Source of the DNA: an uncultured Synechococcus sp.
GTDB taxonomy: Bacteria; Cyanobacteriota; Cyanobacteriia; PCC-6307; Cyanobiaceae
Assembly: GCA_937930135.1 (NCBI GenBank)
Contig: CALGVO010000198.1
Location: forward strand, 1-21,691
Direction: 5' to 3'
DNA length: 21,691 nucleotides
The translations under genes and the position numbers were made by a program. Shown here in pieces: positions 1 to 6,199 of this stretch (positions are counted from its first letter, which is position 1; each line of letters starts with the position of its first letter). A model generated the notes under the pieces. The model saw only the letters and a list, made by a program, of their open reading frames with translations, made no database searches and was not told the DNA's origin.

Positions 1-318
1 CCGCAGCAGTCCTGCACATCCGCGCACCAGGACTCTGCCCTTCCTTCAAGCCTCACCAACGAGACCGGCGCGCACAGCGGTCTTGATGCCATTCACTCCC
101 TCGCCGCCTTTGAACAGGGCGATTGGCTGGAGGAACTCGATCTGCTCCAGCTCGCCTCAGCCCTGCGCCAAACGGCCTCGGAGCAGGGTTTTTATGAGGG
201 CCGGCTCTTTGATCTGATGATCGCCATCGCCGACGTTCTCGAAACCGATCACGGCTGGGACCTGGAGCAGGCCGATGCCTGGCTCGATCGCATGGGCCTC
301 TGGGATGAACAGCTCTGA
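1..318 (+). CDS. C-terminal part of an unrecognised protein (5' end outside window)
   Basis: The first reading frame is open from base 1 to a TGA at 316-318, giving 105 residues without a start, so the gene begins upstream of the window. The first 25 or so residues are polar and low in complexity (Ser, Gln, Thr, His). From about residue 30 the sequence becomes a compact acidic alpha-helical segment rich in Leu, Glu and Asp, ending in a Trp-rich stretch (WDLEQADAWLDRMGLWDEQL). I see no catalytic motif, signal peptide or membrane segment in the visible part, and I do not recognise the family. Codon use is GC-rich like that of its neighbours. The GC-rich third positions and the conserved-looking helical pattern support a real gene rather than chance. 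Confidence 0.6.
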   Translation, partial: PQQSCTSAHQDSALPSSLTNETGAHSGLDAIHSLAAFEQGDWLEELDLLQLASALRQTASEQGFYEGRLFDLMIAIADVLETDHGWDLEQADAWLDRMGLWDEQL

Positions 319-682
319 TCGACGCCCAGGCAGGTTTTCGTAGACGCTCACCCAACGGCTGTTGTGCCCCGCCCTCAGGCGGAGTGGCAGGTGATGGGCC
401 CGCAGCACGCCGTTGGCGCGGCTGAGGGCACCGTTGGCTTGTGTCATCGCTCAGTGGCTTTACGGAGAGGATTCCCCAGCCGCGTGTCGATTTCGCTCAG
501 GCCCCCAGAAGGAGCCCGTCATGTTTGGGGGTGTTTGGGGGAAACCCCCAAACATTTGGCGCAATCAGCGACGTCTCAGGTCTTTCTCGGACTCATTCCG
601 CCCGAGAAGAGAGGCCCAGAAACCCCTTGAAATCGCTTGGGCCGCAGGGGAAATGCCCTGCAGTCCAACGGTTCTCGAATCA
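319..682. other. Gene-poor spacer with nested hairpin and possible integrase relic
   Basis: I see no convincing complete gene here. Three things stand out. First, a 10-nt unit TGTTTGGGGG occurs twice in tandem (522-531 and 532-541) and is followed at 545-554 by its reverse complement, so either copy can form the stem. Second, a minus-strand reading frame opening with ATG at 447 gives about 40 residues (including ANGVLRAHHLPLRLR) that faintly resemble the N-terminus of cyanobacterial tyrosine recombinases. It then runs into the end of the preceding gene as nonsense. Third, short inverted repeats lie just downstream of the tRNA: GCAGGG (644-649) with CCCTGC (656-661), and GGCCCA with TGGGCC around 613-642. 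None has a T tract. Plus-strand frames that cross the tRNA are chance. Confidence 0.5.
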
Positions 683-754
683 TGGGTCGCCTGAGATTCG
701 AACTCAGGACCAATCGGTTAAAAGCCGAGTGCTCTACCGCTGAGCTAGCGACCC
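683..754 (-). tRNA. tRNA-Lys (anticodon UUU)
   Basis: The reverse strand folds into a complete 72-nt cloverleaf. The acceptor stem GGGTCGC (748-754) pairs with GCGACCC (684-690), with discriminator A at 683. The D-arm is GCTC...GAGC. The anticodon loop is CTTTTAA with anticodon TTT, and the T-arm loop is TTCGAAT. The CCA end is not encoded and must be added after transcription. The first anticodon-stem pair is a C-U mismatch, while the other four pairs are canonical. tRNA genes are common integration sites, which makes the odd spacer on its 3' side (lower coordinates) of interest. Confidence 0.95.
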
Positions 755-788
755 GCCCGCTTGGGCATGCCGTTTGGCACTGATGGAC

Positions 789-794
789 ATTATC
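789..794 (-). promoter_or_regulatory. Candidate -10 element for tRNA-Lys
   Basis: On the minus strand a GATAAT hexamer preceded by GT lies about 35 nt upstream of the mature tRNA 5' end. That would leave a leader of roughly 28 nt. No good -35 hexamer is visible at the expected distance, so this is only a candidate. Confidence 0.3.
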
Positions 795-837
795 ACCGGG
801 GCTGACGGGAAACTGGGCTGGTTGACGCGTTGGATTC

Positions 838-1413
838 ATGCCGGACACAGCCATCTCTTCGCACTGGGGGCACCCGCGCATTGATCCCCAGGCCTGGGTT
901 GCCGCCTCGGCTGCGGTGATGGGCGATGTGGAGATCGCCGCCGGCGCCAGTCTTTGGCCCATGGCAGTCGCCCGCGGTGACATGGCCGCCATCCGCATCG
1001 GCGCACGGAGCAACGTTCAGGACGGCGCCGTGCTTCATGGCGATCCAGGAGCCCCGGTGCAGATCGGCGAGGACGTGACGATCGGCCATCGCGCCGTCGT
1101 GCACGGAGCCACCCTCGAAAACGGCTGTTTGATCGGCATCGGCGCCATCGTGCTCAATGGCGTCACCGTTGGCGAGGGGGCTCTGGTGGCCGCTGGAGCC
1201 GTGGTCACCAAAGACGTTCCGCCCCGCAGCCTGGTGGCAGGCGTGCCGGCCCAGGTGAAACGGCAACTCCCCGAGGCAACCGTCGAAGAGCAACGGCAGC
1301 ACGCCCACCACTACGCCGCCCTGGCCGCGCAATGGCGCGACCAAAACGCTGCAATGCTGCAAAACCAAACGGTCAGCACCAGCCATCCCACTCAGCCATC
1401 AAGCTGTCCTTAA
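838..1413 (+). CDS. Gamma-class carbonic anhydrase-like hexapeptide-repeat protein
   Basis: The 191-residue product is a left-handed parallel beta-helix protein: hexapeptide repeats ([LIV]-G-x4) run from about residue 25 to 125. Three histidines sit where gamma-carbonic anhydrases bind metal: His67 (LHGD), His84 and His89 (GHRAVVHG). Asp49 and Arg46 in the ARGD segment also match the family. The family is trimeric, with the metal held between subunits. Members either hydrate CO2 or act on other small substrates (YrdA/CaiE-like), so activity is likely but not assured. The tail after about residue 145 is helical and then disordered. The protein is far shorter than the carboxysomal CcmM and lacks RbcS-like repeats, so it is not CcmM. 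The ATG at 838 is the first sensible start. psbY follows 27 nt downstream. Confidence 0.85.
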   Translation: MPDTAISSHWGHPRIDPQAWVAASAAVMGDVEIAAGASLWPMAVARGDMAAIRIGARSNVQDGAVLHGDPGAPVQIGEDVTIGHRAVVHGATLENGCLIGIGAIVLNGVTVGEGALVAAGAVVTKDVPPRSLVAGVPAQVKRQLPEATVEEQRQHAHHYAALAAQWRDQNAAMLQNQTVSTSHPTQPSSCP

Positions 1414-1440
1414 GATCAGCTGCACCATCCGTTCGGACCC

Positions 1441-1563
1441 ATGGATCTCCGGCTTGTCCTCGTGGCATCACCCATTCTTCTGGCACTGGGCTGGGCAGGC
1501 TTCAACATCGGTCGCGCCGCCGTGGGGCAACTGCAACTGATGCTCAAGCGCAGCCGCGCCTGA
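1441..1563 (+). CDS. psbY: Photosystem II protein PsbY
   Basis: This 40-residue protein has one transmembrane helix (roughly residues 4-26, LVLVASPILLALGWAGFNIG). It is followed by a short basic cytoplasmic or stromal tail (QLMLKRSRA). Length, the ALGWAGFNIGRAA core and the basic end are characteristic of PsbY, a small peripheral subunit of photosystem II near cytochrome b559. PsbY is not essential for oxygen evolution but helps to stabilise the complex. The gene starts with ATG at 1441 and ends with TGA at 1561-1563. No clear Shine-Dalgarno is visible. It lies 27 nt after the carbonic-anhydrase-like gene and 50 nt before trmFO, all on the same strand. It supports the assignment of the window to an oxygenic phototroph. 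Confidence 0.9.
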   Translation: MDLRLVLVASPILLALGWAGFNIGRAAVGQLQLMLKRSRA

Positions 1564-1613
1564 GTTCCAGGCCTGATCGATAGGGTGAACGATCTCCACT
1601 GAATTCAGGCTTC

Positions 1614-2993
1614 TTGAACCAGGACGCCCCCGTCGTCGTGATCGGTGCCGGCCTCGCCGGCACAGAAGCTGCTTGGCAGATCGCCAGCGCCGGCCTACCG
1701 GTTCGCCTAGTGGAGATGCGACCGATCCGCCGCTCTCCGGCGCACCACAGCAGCGAATTCGCCGAACTGGTGTGCAGCAACAGCTTCGGGGCCCTGAGCA
1801 GCGATCGCGCCGCCGGCCTTTTGCAGGAAGAGCTGCGCCGGCTCAGCTCTCTGGTGATCCGCACCGCCGATCAACACGCCGTGCCCGCCGGAGGGGCCCT
1901 GGCGGTGGACCGCGGACGCTACAGCGCCGCCCTCACCGAAGCTCTCGAGCAGCACCCGCTGGTGACGGTTGAGCGCCGTGAGCACACCGAACTGCCCAGA
2001 CCCGGCGAGATCGCCGTGCTCGCCACTGGCCCGCTCACCAGCGAACCGCTGGCGGAGCAGCTGCGCGCCTTCACCGGCCGGGCCGACTGCCACTTCTTCG
2101 ATGCCGCCAGCCCGATCGTGGAGGGGGAGAGCATCGATCTGTCGGTGGCCTTCCGCGCCTCCCGCTACGACAAGGGCGACGCCGACTACATCAACTGCCC
2201 GATGAACAAGGAGCAGTTCCTTGCTTTCCGCGAGGCGCTTCTGGCGGCGGAGCAGGCCGAACTCAAGGATTTCGAGAAGGAGAACGCCACCTTCTTTGAG
2301 GGCTGCCTGCCGATCGAGGAGCTCGCCCGCCGCGGCGAAGACACGATGCGCTACGGCCCACTCAAGCCGATCGGCCTCTGGGATCCGCGCTGGGGTGATG
2401 TCAACGACCGCGATGTGCGCCGCGCCAAGCGCGCCTATGCCGTGGTGCAGCTGCGCCAGGAAGACAAGGACGGCCGCCTGTGGAACCTGGTGGGCTTCCA
2501 GACGAACCTCAAATGGGGTGAGCAGAAGCGGGTGCTGCGGATGATCCCGGGTCTGGGGAACGCTGAATTCGTGCGCTTTGGGGTGATGCACCGCAACACC
2601 TTCCTCGAGGCTCCGCAGCTGCTCGATGCCACGCTGCAGTTCCGCCAGCGCCCCACGCTGCTCGCGGCAGGCCAGATCACCGGCACCGAGGGCTATGCGG
2701 CGGCCGTAGCCGGCGGCTGGCTGGCCGGCACCAATGCGGCCCGACTGGCCCGCGGCCAGGAGCCCCTGCAATTGCCCGCCACCACGATGATCGGCGCCCT
2801 GACCCACTTCATCGCTGAGGCCCCCAGCGAGAAGTTCCAACCGATGCCCCCCAACTTCGGCCTGCTGCCCGAGCTACCCGAACGCATCCGCGATAAACGC
2901 CGCCGCTACGGCGCCTACCGGGATCGGGCCCTGGCGGATCTGGCGCCGTTCAGCGCAGCCCGATCACAGCCTGCAGAGCCTGTTCCAGCTTGA
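1614..2993 (+). CDS. trmFO: TrmFO, folate/FAD-dependent tRNA m5U54 methyltransferase
   Basis: TrmFO methylates U54 in the T-loop of tRNA using methylene-tetrahydrofolate and FAD. The 459-residue product has the N-terminal dinucleotide-binding motif VVVIGAGLAGTEAA and the signature EFAELVCSNS with Cys54. A second conserved cysteine, Cys195, lies in YINCPMNKEQF, and the late FAD-binding segment TGTEGYAAAVAGGWLAG is present. Both cysteines match those implicated in catalysis in Bacillus TrmFO. Length is normal for the family. The start is TTG at 1614: the frame is closed by TAG at 1581 and offers no ATG or GTG in between. The last 44 bases overlap the end of the opposing PemK-like toxin gene. 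A decayed copy of its 3' segment occurs downstream at 4377-4470. Confidence 0.95.
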   Translation: MNQDAPVVVIGAGLAGTEAAWQIASAGLPVRLVEMRPIRRSPAHHSSEFAELVCSNSFGALSSDRAAGLLQEELRRLSSLVIRTADQHAVPAGGALAVDRGRYSAALTEALEQHPLVTVERREHTELPRPGEIAVLATGPLTSEPLAEQLRAFTGRADCHFFDAASPIVEGESIDLSVAFRASRYDKGDADYINCPMNKEQFLAFREALLAAEQAELKDFEKENATFFEGCLPIEELARRGEDTMRYGPLKPIGLWDPRWGDVNDRDVRRAKRAYAVVQLRQEDKDGRLWNLVGFQTNLKWGEQKRVLRMIPGLGNAEFVRFGVMHRNTFLEAPQLLDATLQFRQRPTLLAAGQITGTEGYAAAVAGGWLAGTNAARLARGQEPLQLPATTMIGALTHFIAEAPSEKFQPMPPNFGLLPELPERIRDKRRRYGAYRDRALADLAPFSAARSQPAEPVPA

Positions 2994-3300
2994 GGAGCTC
3001 TTCACCGGTGAGGGTCGTGAGGGGCCCCTCTCCCAGCCGTGCCCGATCGATGGCACGAGGTTGTTCCGCCATGGCAAAGCAGTCGCGCAGCAGGCGATCA
3101 CGAGCCTGAATCAACACACGCAGGAGCTCGGCTCCGCGGCGCATTTGCGTGGTGAGCGGCACCACCAGCACGGTTGGCAGATCGGCCTGAGTAAGCAGAT
3201 CGGCCTGAATCACCACAACCGGGCGGACTTTGCCCACCTCAGCGCCCTGATTGGGATTGAGGCGGGCAACCCAAACCTCGCCGCGGCGGATCAACGCCAC
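2950..3300 (-). CDS. PemK/MazF-like type II toxin (endoribonuclease)
   Basis: The 116-residue protein matches the PemK/MazF fold. RRGEVWVARLNP opens the first strands, GKVRPVVVIQ carries the conserved Arg26, and VVPLTT (Thr50/51) contributes the second catalytic position. RDCFAMAEQPRAIDRARL matches the later DS/Q-x-R-x-ID region, with Cys in place of the usual Ser. Family members cleave mRNA at short sequences and halt growth when the labile antitoxin is lost. The start is GTG at 3298-3300. Its first 10 nt overlap the antitoxin gene, the usual antitoxin-then-toxin order with coupled translation. The 3' end runs 44 nt into the end of trmFO on the other strand. The catalytic pair looks intact, so it is probably active. 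Confidence 0.88.
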   Translation of the reverse strand: MALIRRGEVWVARLNPNQGAEVGKVRPVVVIQADLLTQADLPTVLVVPLTTQMRRGAELLRVLIQARDRLLRDCFAMAEQPRAIDRARLGEGPLTTLTGEELLKLEQALQAVIGLR

Positions 3301-3560
3301 CAGCGCCCGTCCAGTGCGTCGTTCTCAGCTGCCAGAAAATCCTCAGCGAGCTCCAAAGCCTCCTGGCGCGCCTCAGGATTAGAAGCCAGGACTGTGGCTG
3401 CATCCCGCAACTGCGCAGCGAGACGCTCCCGCTGTCGCTGGTCGAGCAGCGCCTCAAGGGCTTCCCGAATCAGCTGGGAACGAGGCTGGCCCGTGCGTCT
3501 GACTTCATCCGCAAGCTTCTGGTCAAGGTCATCGGGCAGCCGGATGCTGATGGCGGACAT
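3291..3560 (-). CDS. Ribbon-helix-helix antitoxin of the PemK-like module
   Basis: This 89-residue protein begins with an Arc/CopG-type ribbon-helix-helix DNA-binding domain. The strand ISIRLPDDL is followed by a helix, the turn TGQPRSQLI, and a second helix ending near residue 45. A long charged helix then forms the tail expected to wrap and inhibit the toxin, ending in WWR. Such antitoxins dimerise and repress their own operon, more tightly in complex with toxin. The start is ATG at 3558-3560, and it overlaps the toxin gene by 10 nt. Three 12-bp-spaced AACGT repeats directly upstream are a good candidate operator. Assignment to a named antitoxin family beyond RHH is not possible by eye. Confidence 0.85.
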   Translation of the reverse strand: MSAISIRLPDDLDQKLADEVRRTGQPRSQLIREALEALLDQRQRERLAAQLRDAATVLASNPEARQEALELAEDFLAAENDALDGRWWR

Positions 3561-3569
3561 GCCAGATCA

Positions 3570-3605
3570 AACGTCATTCAGAACGTCGTACACAACGTAC
3601 ACTGT
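3570..3605 (-). promoter_or_regulatory. Iterated 12-bp AACGT repeats, candidate antitoxin operator
   Basis: AACGT occurs at 3570-3574, 3582-3586 and 3594-3598, exactly 12 bp apart. The last two units share a longer match: CGTACAC at 3587-3593 and again at 3596-3602. The block fills the 55-nt gap between the antitoxin start and the end of the next gene, where the promoter of the module must lie. Evenly phased short repeats are the usual target of ribbon-helix-helix repressors. The role as operator is inferred from position and spacing. Confidence 0.5.
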
Positions 3606-3615
3606 GCTGGCGGCG

Positions 3616-4050
3616 TCAAGGGCTAAGCAGCGTCAGCTGCCGGGGAGGAAGCAGGGCGACAAAGTCGCGGTCCAGGGTCACCAGTTGTTCCTGACGTGCC
3701 AGCACAGCGGCGGCAATCCAGCCGTCGCTAATGGCATTACCGGTGAGCTGGTGTTGGCGGCAGAGCGACTCCAGCAAGGACCACTCCTCACCCAAGTGAA
3801 TCCACTCCACGCCGTCCTGGGCCAGCAGAGCAGTGAGGAAGTCTTGTGCTACCGCCAAAGGGGTGGGCTCCACAAACACTCGCGGATGGGTCACCAACCG
3901 AAGAAAGCCCGCTGTGACCATTGGCAGCAACCGCAGTCGCTCACCGTGGAGGCACGACACCAGGGCCGCTTCCAACCAGTCGATCGCCACGCCATGGTGA
4001 GGGTGATCGCTGCGAGATGCGGCGACCAGCACATTCACATCGGGGGTCAT
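3616..4050 (-). CDS. vapC: VapC-like PIN-domain toxin (ribonuclease)
   Basis: The 144-residue protein is a PIN-domain nuclease of the type first noted in mycobacterial toxin-antitoxin pairs. Asp4 lies in the opening MTPDVNVLV strand. The middle has the FLRLVTHPRVF segment typical of that subfamily, and acidic residues Asp109 (AISDGWIAA), Asp127 and Asp129 (LDRDF) complete the metal site. PIN toxins cut RNA (often tRNA or rRNA) using Mg2+ or Mn2+. The start is ATG at 4048-4050, 2 nt after the antitoxin stop, which implies coupled translation. Its TGA at 3616-3618 is followed at once by the repeat block upstream of the next module. The gene appears intact, but the RNA target cannot be read from sequence. 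Confidence 0.88.
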   Translation of the reverse strand: MTPDVNVLVAASRSDHPHHGVAIDWLEAALVSCLHGERLRLLPMVTAGFLRLVTHPRVFVEPTPLAVAQDFLTALLAQDGVEWIHLGEEWSLLESLCRQHQLTGNAISDGWIAAAVLARQEQLVTLDRDFVALLPPRQLTLLSP

Positions 4051-4052
4051 GG

Positions 4053-4304
4053 TTAGCTCAGCCCATCCGCGGCATCCAACATCTGGCGATTGCTGCGGGC
4101 ATCAGCCACAGCAGCAGTGAGGCCCCCCTGGCCGTGATGCACGGGCAAGGGGAGCGGCCGGGACGACGCACTGGCCTTGGCCGCCTGGCGCAAGCGCAGG
4201 GCCAGCCCCTCCTCAATCAGCCGGGTGAGGCTGAGCTGCTCCCGCGCGGCAAGAGCCTTGGCCTGGGCGAGCAGGTCGTTGTTGAGGTTGAGTGTGGTGC
4301 GCAT
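4053..4304 (-). CDS. vapB: VapB-like antitoxin
   Basis: This 83-residue protein starts with a ribbon-helix-helix segment (MRTTLNLNNDLLAQAKALA, then a helix to about residue 38). A proline- and histidine-rich linker follows, with a short acidic tail that probably fills the toxin active site. This is the common layout of antitoxins paired with PIN toxins. I place the start at the ATG at 4302-4304. A start 10 codons upstream would add residues (MCRYLHRKLL) encoded across the 14-bp palindrome at 4318-4331 and not expected in the fold. The toxin gene begins 2 nt after the TAA at 4053-4055. The palindrome 13 nt upstream is a plausible self-regulation site. Confidence 0.85.
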   Translation of the reverse strand: MRTTLNLNNDLLAQAKALAAREQLSLTRLIEEGLALRLRQAAKASASSRPLPLPVHHGQGGLTAAVADARSNRQMLDAADGLS

Positions 4305-4317
4305 CAGCAACTTGCGA

Positions 4318-4331
4318 TGCAGATATCTGCA
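4318..4331. promoter_or_regulatory. 14-bp perfect palindrome upstream of vapB, candidate operator
   Basis: TGCAGATATCTGCA is a perfect 14-bp palindrome ending 13 nt before the vapB start. Its AT-rich centre lies where the promoter or translation-initiation region should be. VapB-VapC complexes bind palindromes in their own promoters, so an operator is the simplest reading. No binding evidence is available here. Confidence 0.45.
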
Positions 4332-4376
4332 CAATAGCGCGCACGGCAGGTTTCAGTCATGCCCCACGCCCCACCC

Positions 4377-4470
4377 GGCGCCCTCACCCACTTCGTCGCT
4401 GAGACCCCCAGCGAAACGTTCCAGCCGATGCAGCAACGTCGTCCTGCTGCCGGAGCGGATCCGCGACAAA
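4377..4470 (+). pseudogene. Decayed fragment of the trmFO 3' region
   Basis: Bases 4377-4431 match trmFO 2793-2847 at 49 of 55 positions. After a 2-nt deletion, 4435-4451 match 2853-2869 at 15 of 17. After a further 9-nt loss, the segment encoding the LPERIRDK region matches at 15 of 18. The fragment therefore mirrors the last part of TrmFO (GALTHFIAEAPSE through ERIRDK) in the same orientation and order. It is frameshifted, lacks a start and cannot make the domain. It lies about 1.6 kb downstream of the intact region, with the two toxin-antitoxin modules in between. It is either the leftover of an older trmFO end or one half of a duplication. The homology is directly visible; the history is inferred. 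Confidence 0.85.
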
Positions 4471-4545
4471 CTCGGAAGTGATCCTCACGGCCACGCCACC
4501 CTTCGGAGCCTCCGGCACCTCGTAGGGTTCAGGCCTGATTGACGG

Positions 4546-6114
4546 GTGTCCGTGCCAAAGCCTGACTGGGACGTGATCGTGATCGGCTCGGGCATCGGCG
4601 GGCTGGTGACGGCCTCGCAGCTGGCGGCGAAGGGGGCGAAAACGTTGGTGCTGGAGCGCTACCTGATCCCCGGGGGCTCGGGGGGCAGCTTCCGGCGCGA
4701 GGGCTACACCTTTGATGTGGGCGCCTCGATGATCTTCGGCTTCGGAGACAAGGGCCACACCAACCTGCTCACCCGCGCCCTGGCCGATGTGGGCCAGCAC
4801 TGCGACACGGTGCCCGATCCAGTGCAGCTCGCTTACCACCTGCCCGGCGACCTCAACGTGGCGGTCGACCGCGACTACGAGGCCTTCATCGCGCGGCTCT
4901 CAGCCCTCTTCCCCCACGAAGCCAAAGGCATCCGCGCCTTCTACGACACCTGCTGGCAGGTGTTCAACTGCCTCGATGCGATGCCGCTGCTGTCGCTCGA
5001 AGACCCGGCCTATCTCACGAAGGTGTTCTTCAAGGCGCCGCTCGCCTGCCTGGGGCTGGCCCGCTGGCTGCCGTTCAACGTGGGCGATGTGGCGCGCAAG
5101 CACATCCAAGACGACCGGCTGCTCAAGCTGATCGACATGGAGTGTTTCTGCTGGAGCGTGATGCCCGCAGACCTCACGCCGATGATCAATGCGGGGATGG
5201 TGTTCTCCGATCGCCATGCCGGCGGCATCAACTACCCCAAAGGCGGCGTGGGGGTGATCGCCGAGAAGCTGGTGGCCGGCCTGGAGAGCCATGGCGGCAC
5301 GATCCGCTACAAGGCGCGCGTGGTGAACGTGTTGATCGAAAACGACCAGGCCGTGGGCGTGCGATTAGCCGATGGCGAGGAGATCCGCGCCCGCCGCGTC
5401 GTGAGCAACGCCACCCGCTGGGACACCTTTGAAACCCCGCAGGAAAGCGCTGCTGTGCAGCGACCCAGAAGCGCCGCACTCGTGGATGCCGCCCACACCC
5501 CCAAAGCCGAAACCACCTGGCGGCGTCGCTACAAGCCCTCCCCCTCCTTCCTTTCGCTGCACCTGGGCGTGGAGGCCTCCGTGATTCCCGAAGGCTTCCA
5601 CTGCCATCACCTGCTGCTCGAGAACTGGGCCGAGATGGAAAGCGAGCAGGGGGTGATCTTCGTGTCAATCCCCACGCTGCTGGATCCCTCCCTGGCGCCG
5701 GAGGGGCGGCACATCGTGCACACCTTCACCCCCAGCGACATTGAGGCCTGGAACATTCTCAGCCCCGCGGACTACAAAGCCAAGAAAAGCGCGGATGCAG
5801 CACGACTGGTGCAACGGCTCGAAGCGATCCTCCCCGGCCTCGGTGCCGCCATTCGCCACCAGGAGATCGGCACCCCCCGCACCCACCGCCGCTTCCTCGG
5901 CCGCATGGGCGGCAGCTACGGCCCGATCCCGGCGCTGCGCCTGCCCGGCCTGTTGCCGATGCCCTTCAACCGCACCGGCGTGAACCACCTGTATTGCGTA
6001 GGGGATTCCTGCTTCCCGGGCCAGGGCCTCAATGCCGTGGCCTTCAGCGGCTTCGCCTGCGCCCACCGCATCGGCGCCGATCTGGGGCTGAACCCCTGGG
6101 CGTTGCCAGCCTGA
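4546..6114 (+). CDS. crtH: Carotenoid isomerase CrtH (CRTISO type)
   Basis: CrtH converts poly-cis-lycopene (prolycopene) to all-trans lycopene, a step in cyanobacterial carotenoid synthesis, at membranes and with FAD. The 522-residue product has the N-terminal FAD motif VIVIGSGIGGLVTASQLAA, ending near Glu37. It also has the family segments SIPTLLDPSLAPEGRHIVHTF, GTPRTHRRFLGR and, near the C-terminus, LYCVGDSCFPGQGLNAVAFSG. These fit CRTISO/CrtH rather than bacterial CrtI desaturases. Length is normal. The start is GTG at 4546, 3 nt after an in-frame TGA at 4540; GTG at 4552 is an alternative. A run of about 45 residues around 285-330 (RPRSAALVDAAHTPKAETTW) is more variable than the rest and probably a loop. 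The gene lies directly beyond the trmFO relic. Confidence 0.93.
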   Translation: MSVPKPDWDVIVIGSGIGGLVTASQLAAKGAKTLVLERYLIPGGSGGSFRREGYTFDVGASMIFGFGDKGHTNLLTRALADVGQHCDTVPDPVQLAYHLPGDLNVAVDRDYEAFIARLSALFPHEAKGIRAFYDTCWQVFNCLDAMPLLSLEDPAYLTKVFFKAPLACLGLARWLPFNVGDVARKHIQDDRLLKLIDMECFCWSVMPADLTPMINAGMVFSDRHAGGINYPKGGVGVIAEKLVAGLESHGGTIRYKARVVNVLIENDQAVGVRLADGEEIRARRVVSNATRWDTFETPQESAAVQRPRSAALVDAAHTPKAETTWRRRYKPSPSFLSLHLGVEASVIPEGFHCHHLLLENWAEMESEQGVIFVSIPTLLDPSLAPEGRHIVHTFTPSDIEAWNILSPADYKAKKSADAARLVQRLEAILPGLGAAIRHQEIGTPRTHRRFLGRMGGSYGPIPALRLPGLLPMPFNRTGVNHLYCVGDSCFPGQGLNAVAFSGFACAHRIGADLGLNPWALPA

Positions 6115-6199
6115 TCAGGCCAAGGAGAAGAAGCCAGAGGCACAGCTCCCCACTCACAGCGCCTGCCCCCCTCTCCATAGGGTGTCGAGGCAAAACATC

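Noticed and set aside
441..743. Plus-strand open frames of 88-100 codons crossing 364-743
   Set aside because: They run through the tRNA-Lys gene and the hairpin block, lack family likeness and ribosome binding sites, and are chance frames in GC-rich DNA.
1565..1613. GCCTGA...TCAGGC inverted repeat between psbY and trmFO as a terminator
   Set aside because: The stem is 6 bp with a loop near 28 nt and only TTCTT after it; too weak to call.
1707..2840. 377-codon open frame on the minus strand of trmFO, and similar long antisense frames in crtH, recC and recB
   Set aside because: Long antisense frames are expected opposite GC-rich genes; none shows a recognisable domain, and the plus-strand genes are certain.
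4384..4545. Minus-strand frame with PEPYEVPEAPKGGVAVRIT between the trmFO relic and crtH
   Set aside because: It looks protein-like for about 25 residues but is flanked by nonsense, overlaps the 5' end of crtH and the trmFO relic on the other strand, and has no start of its own.
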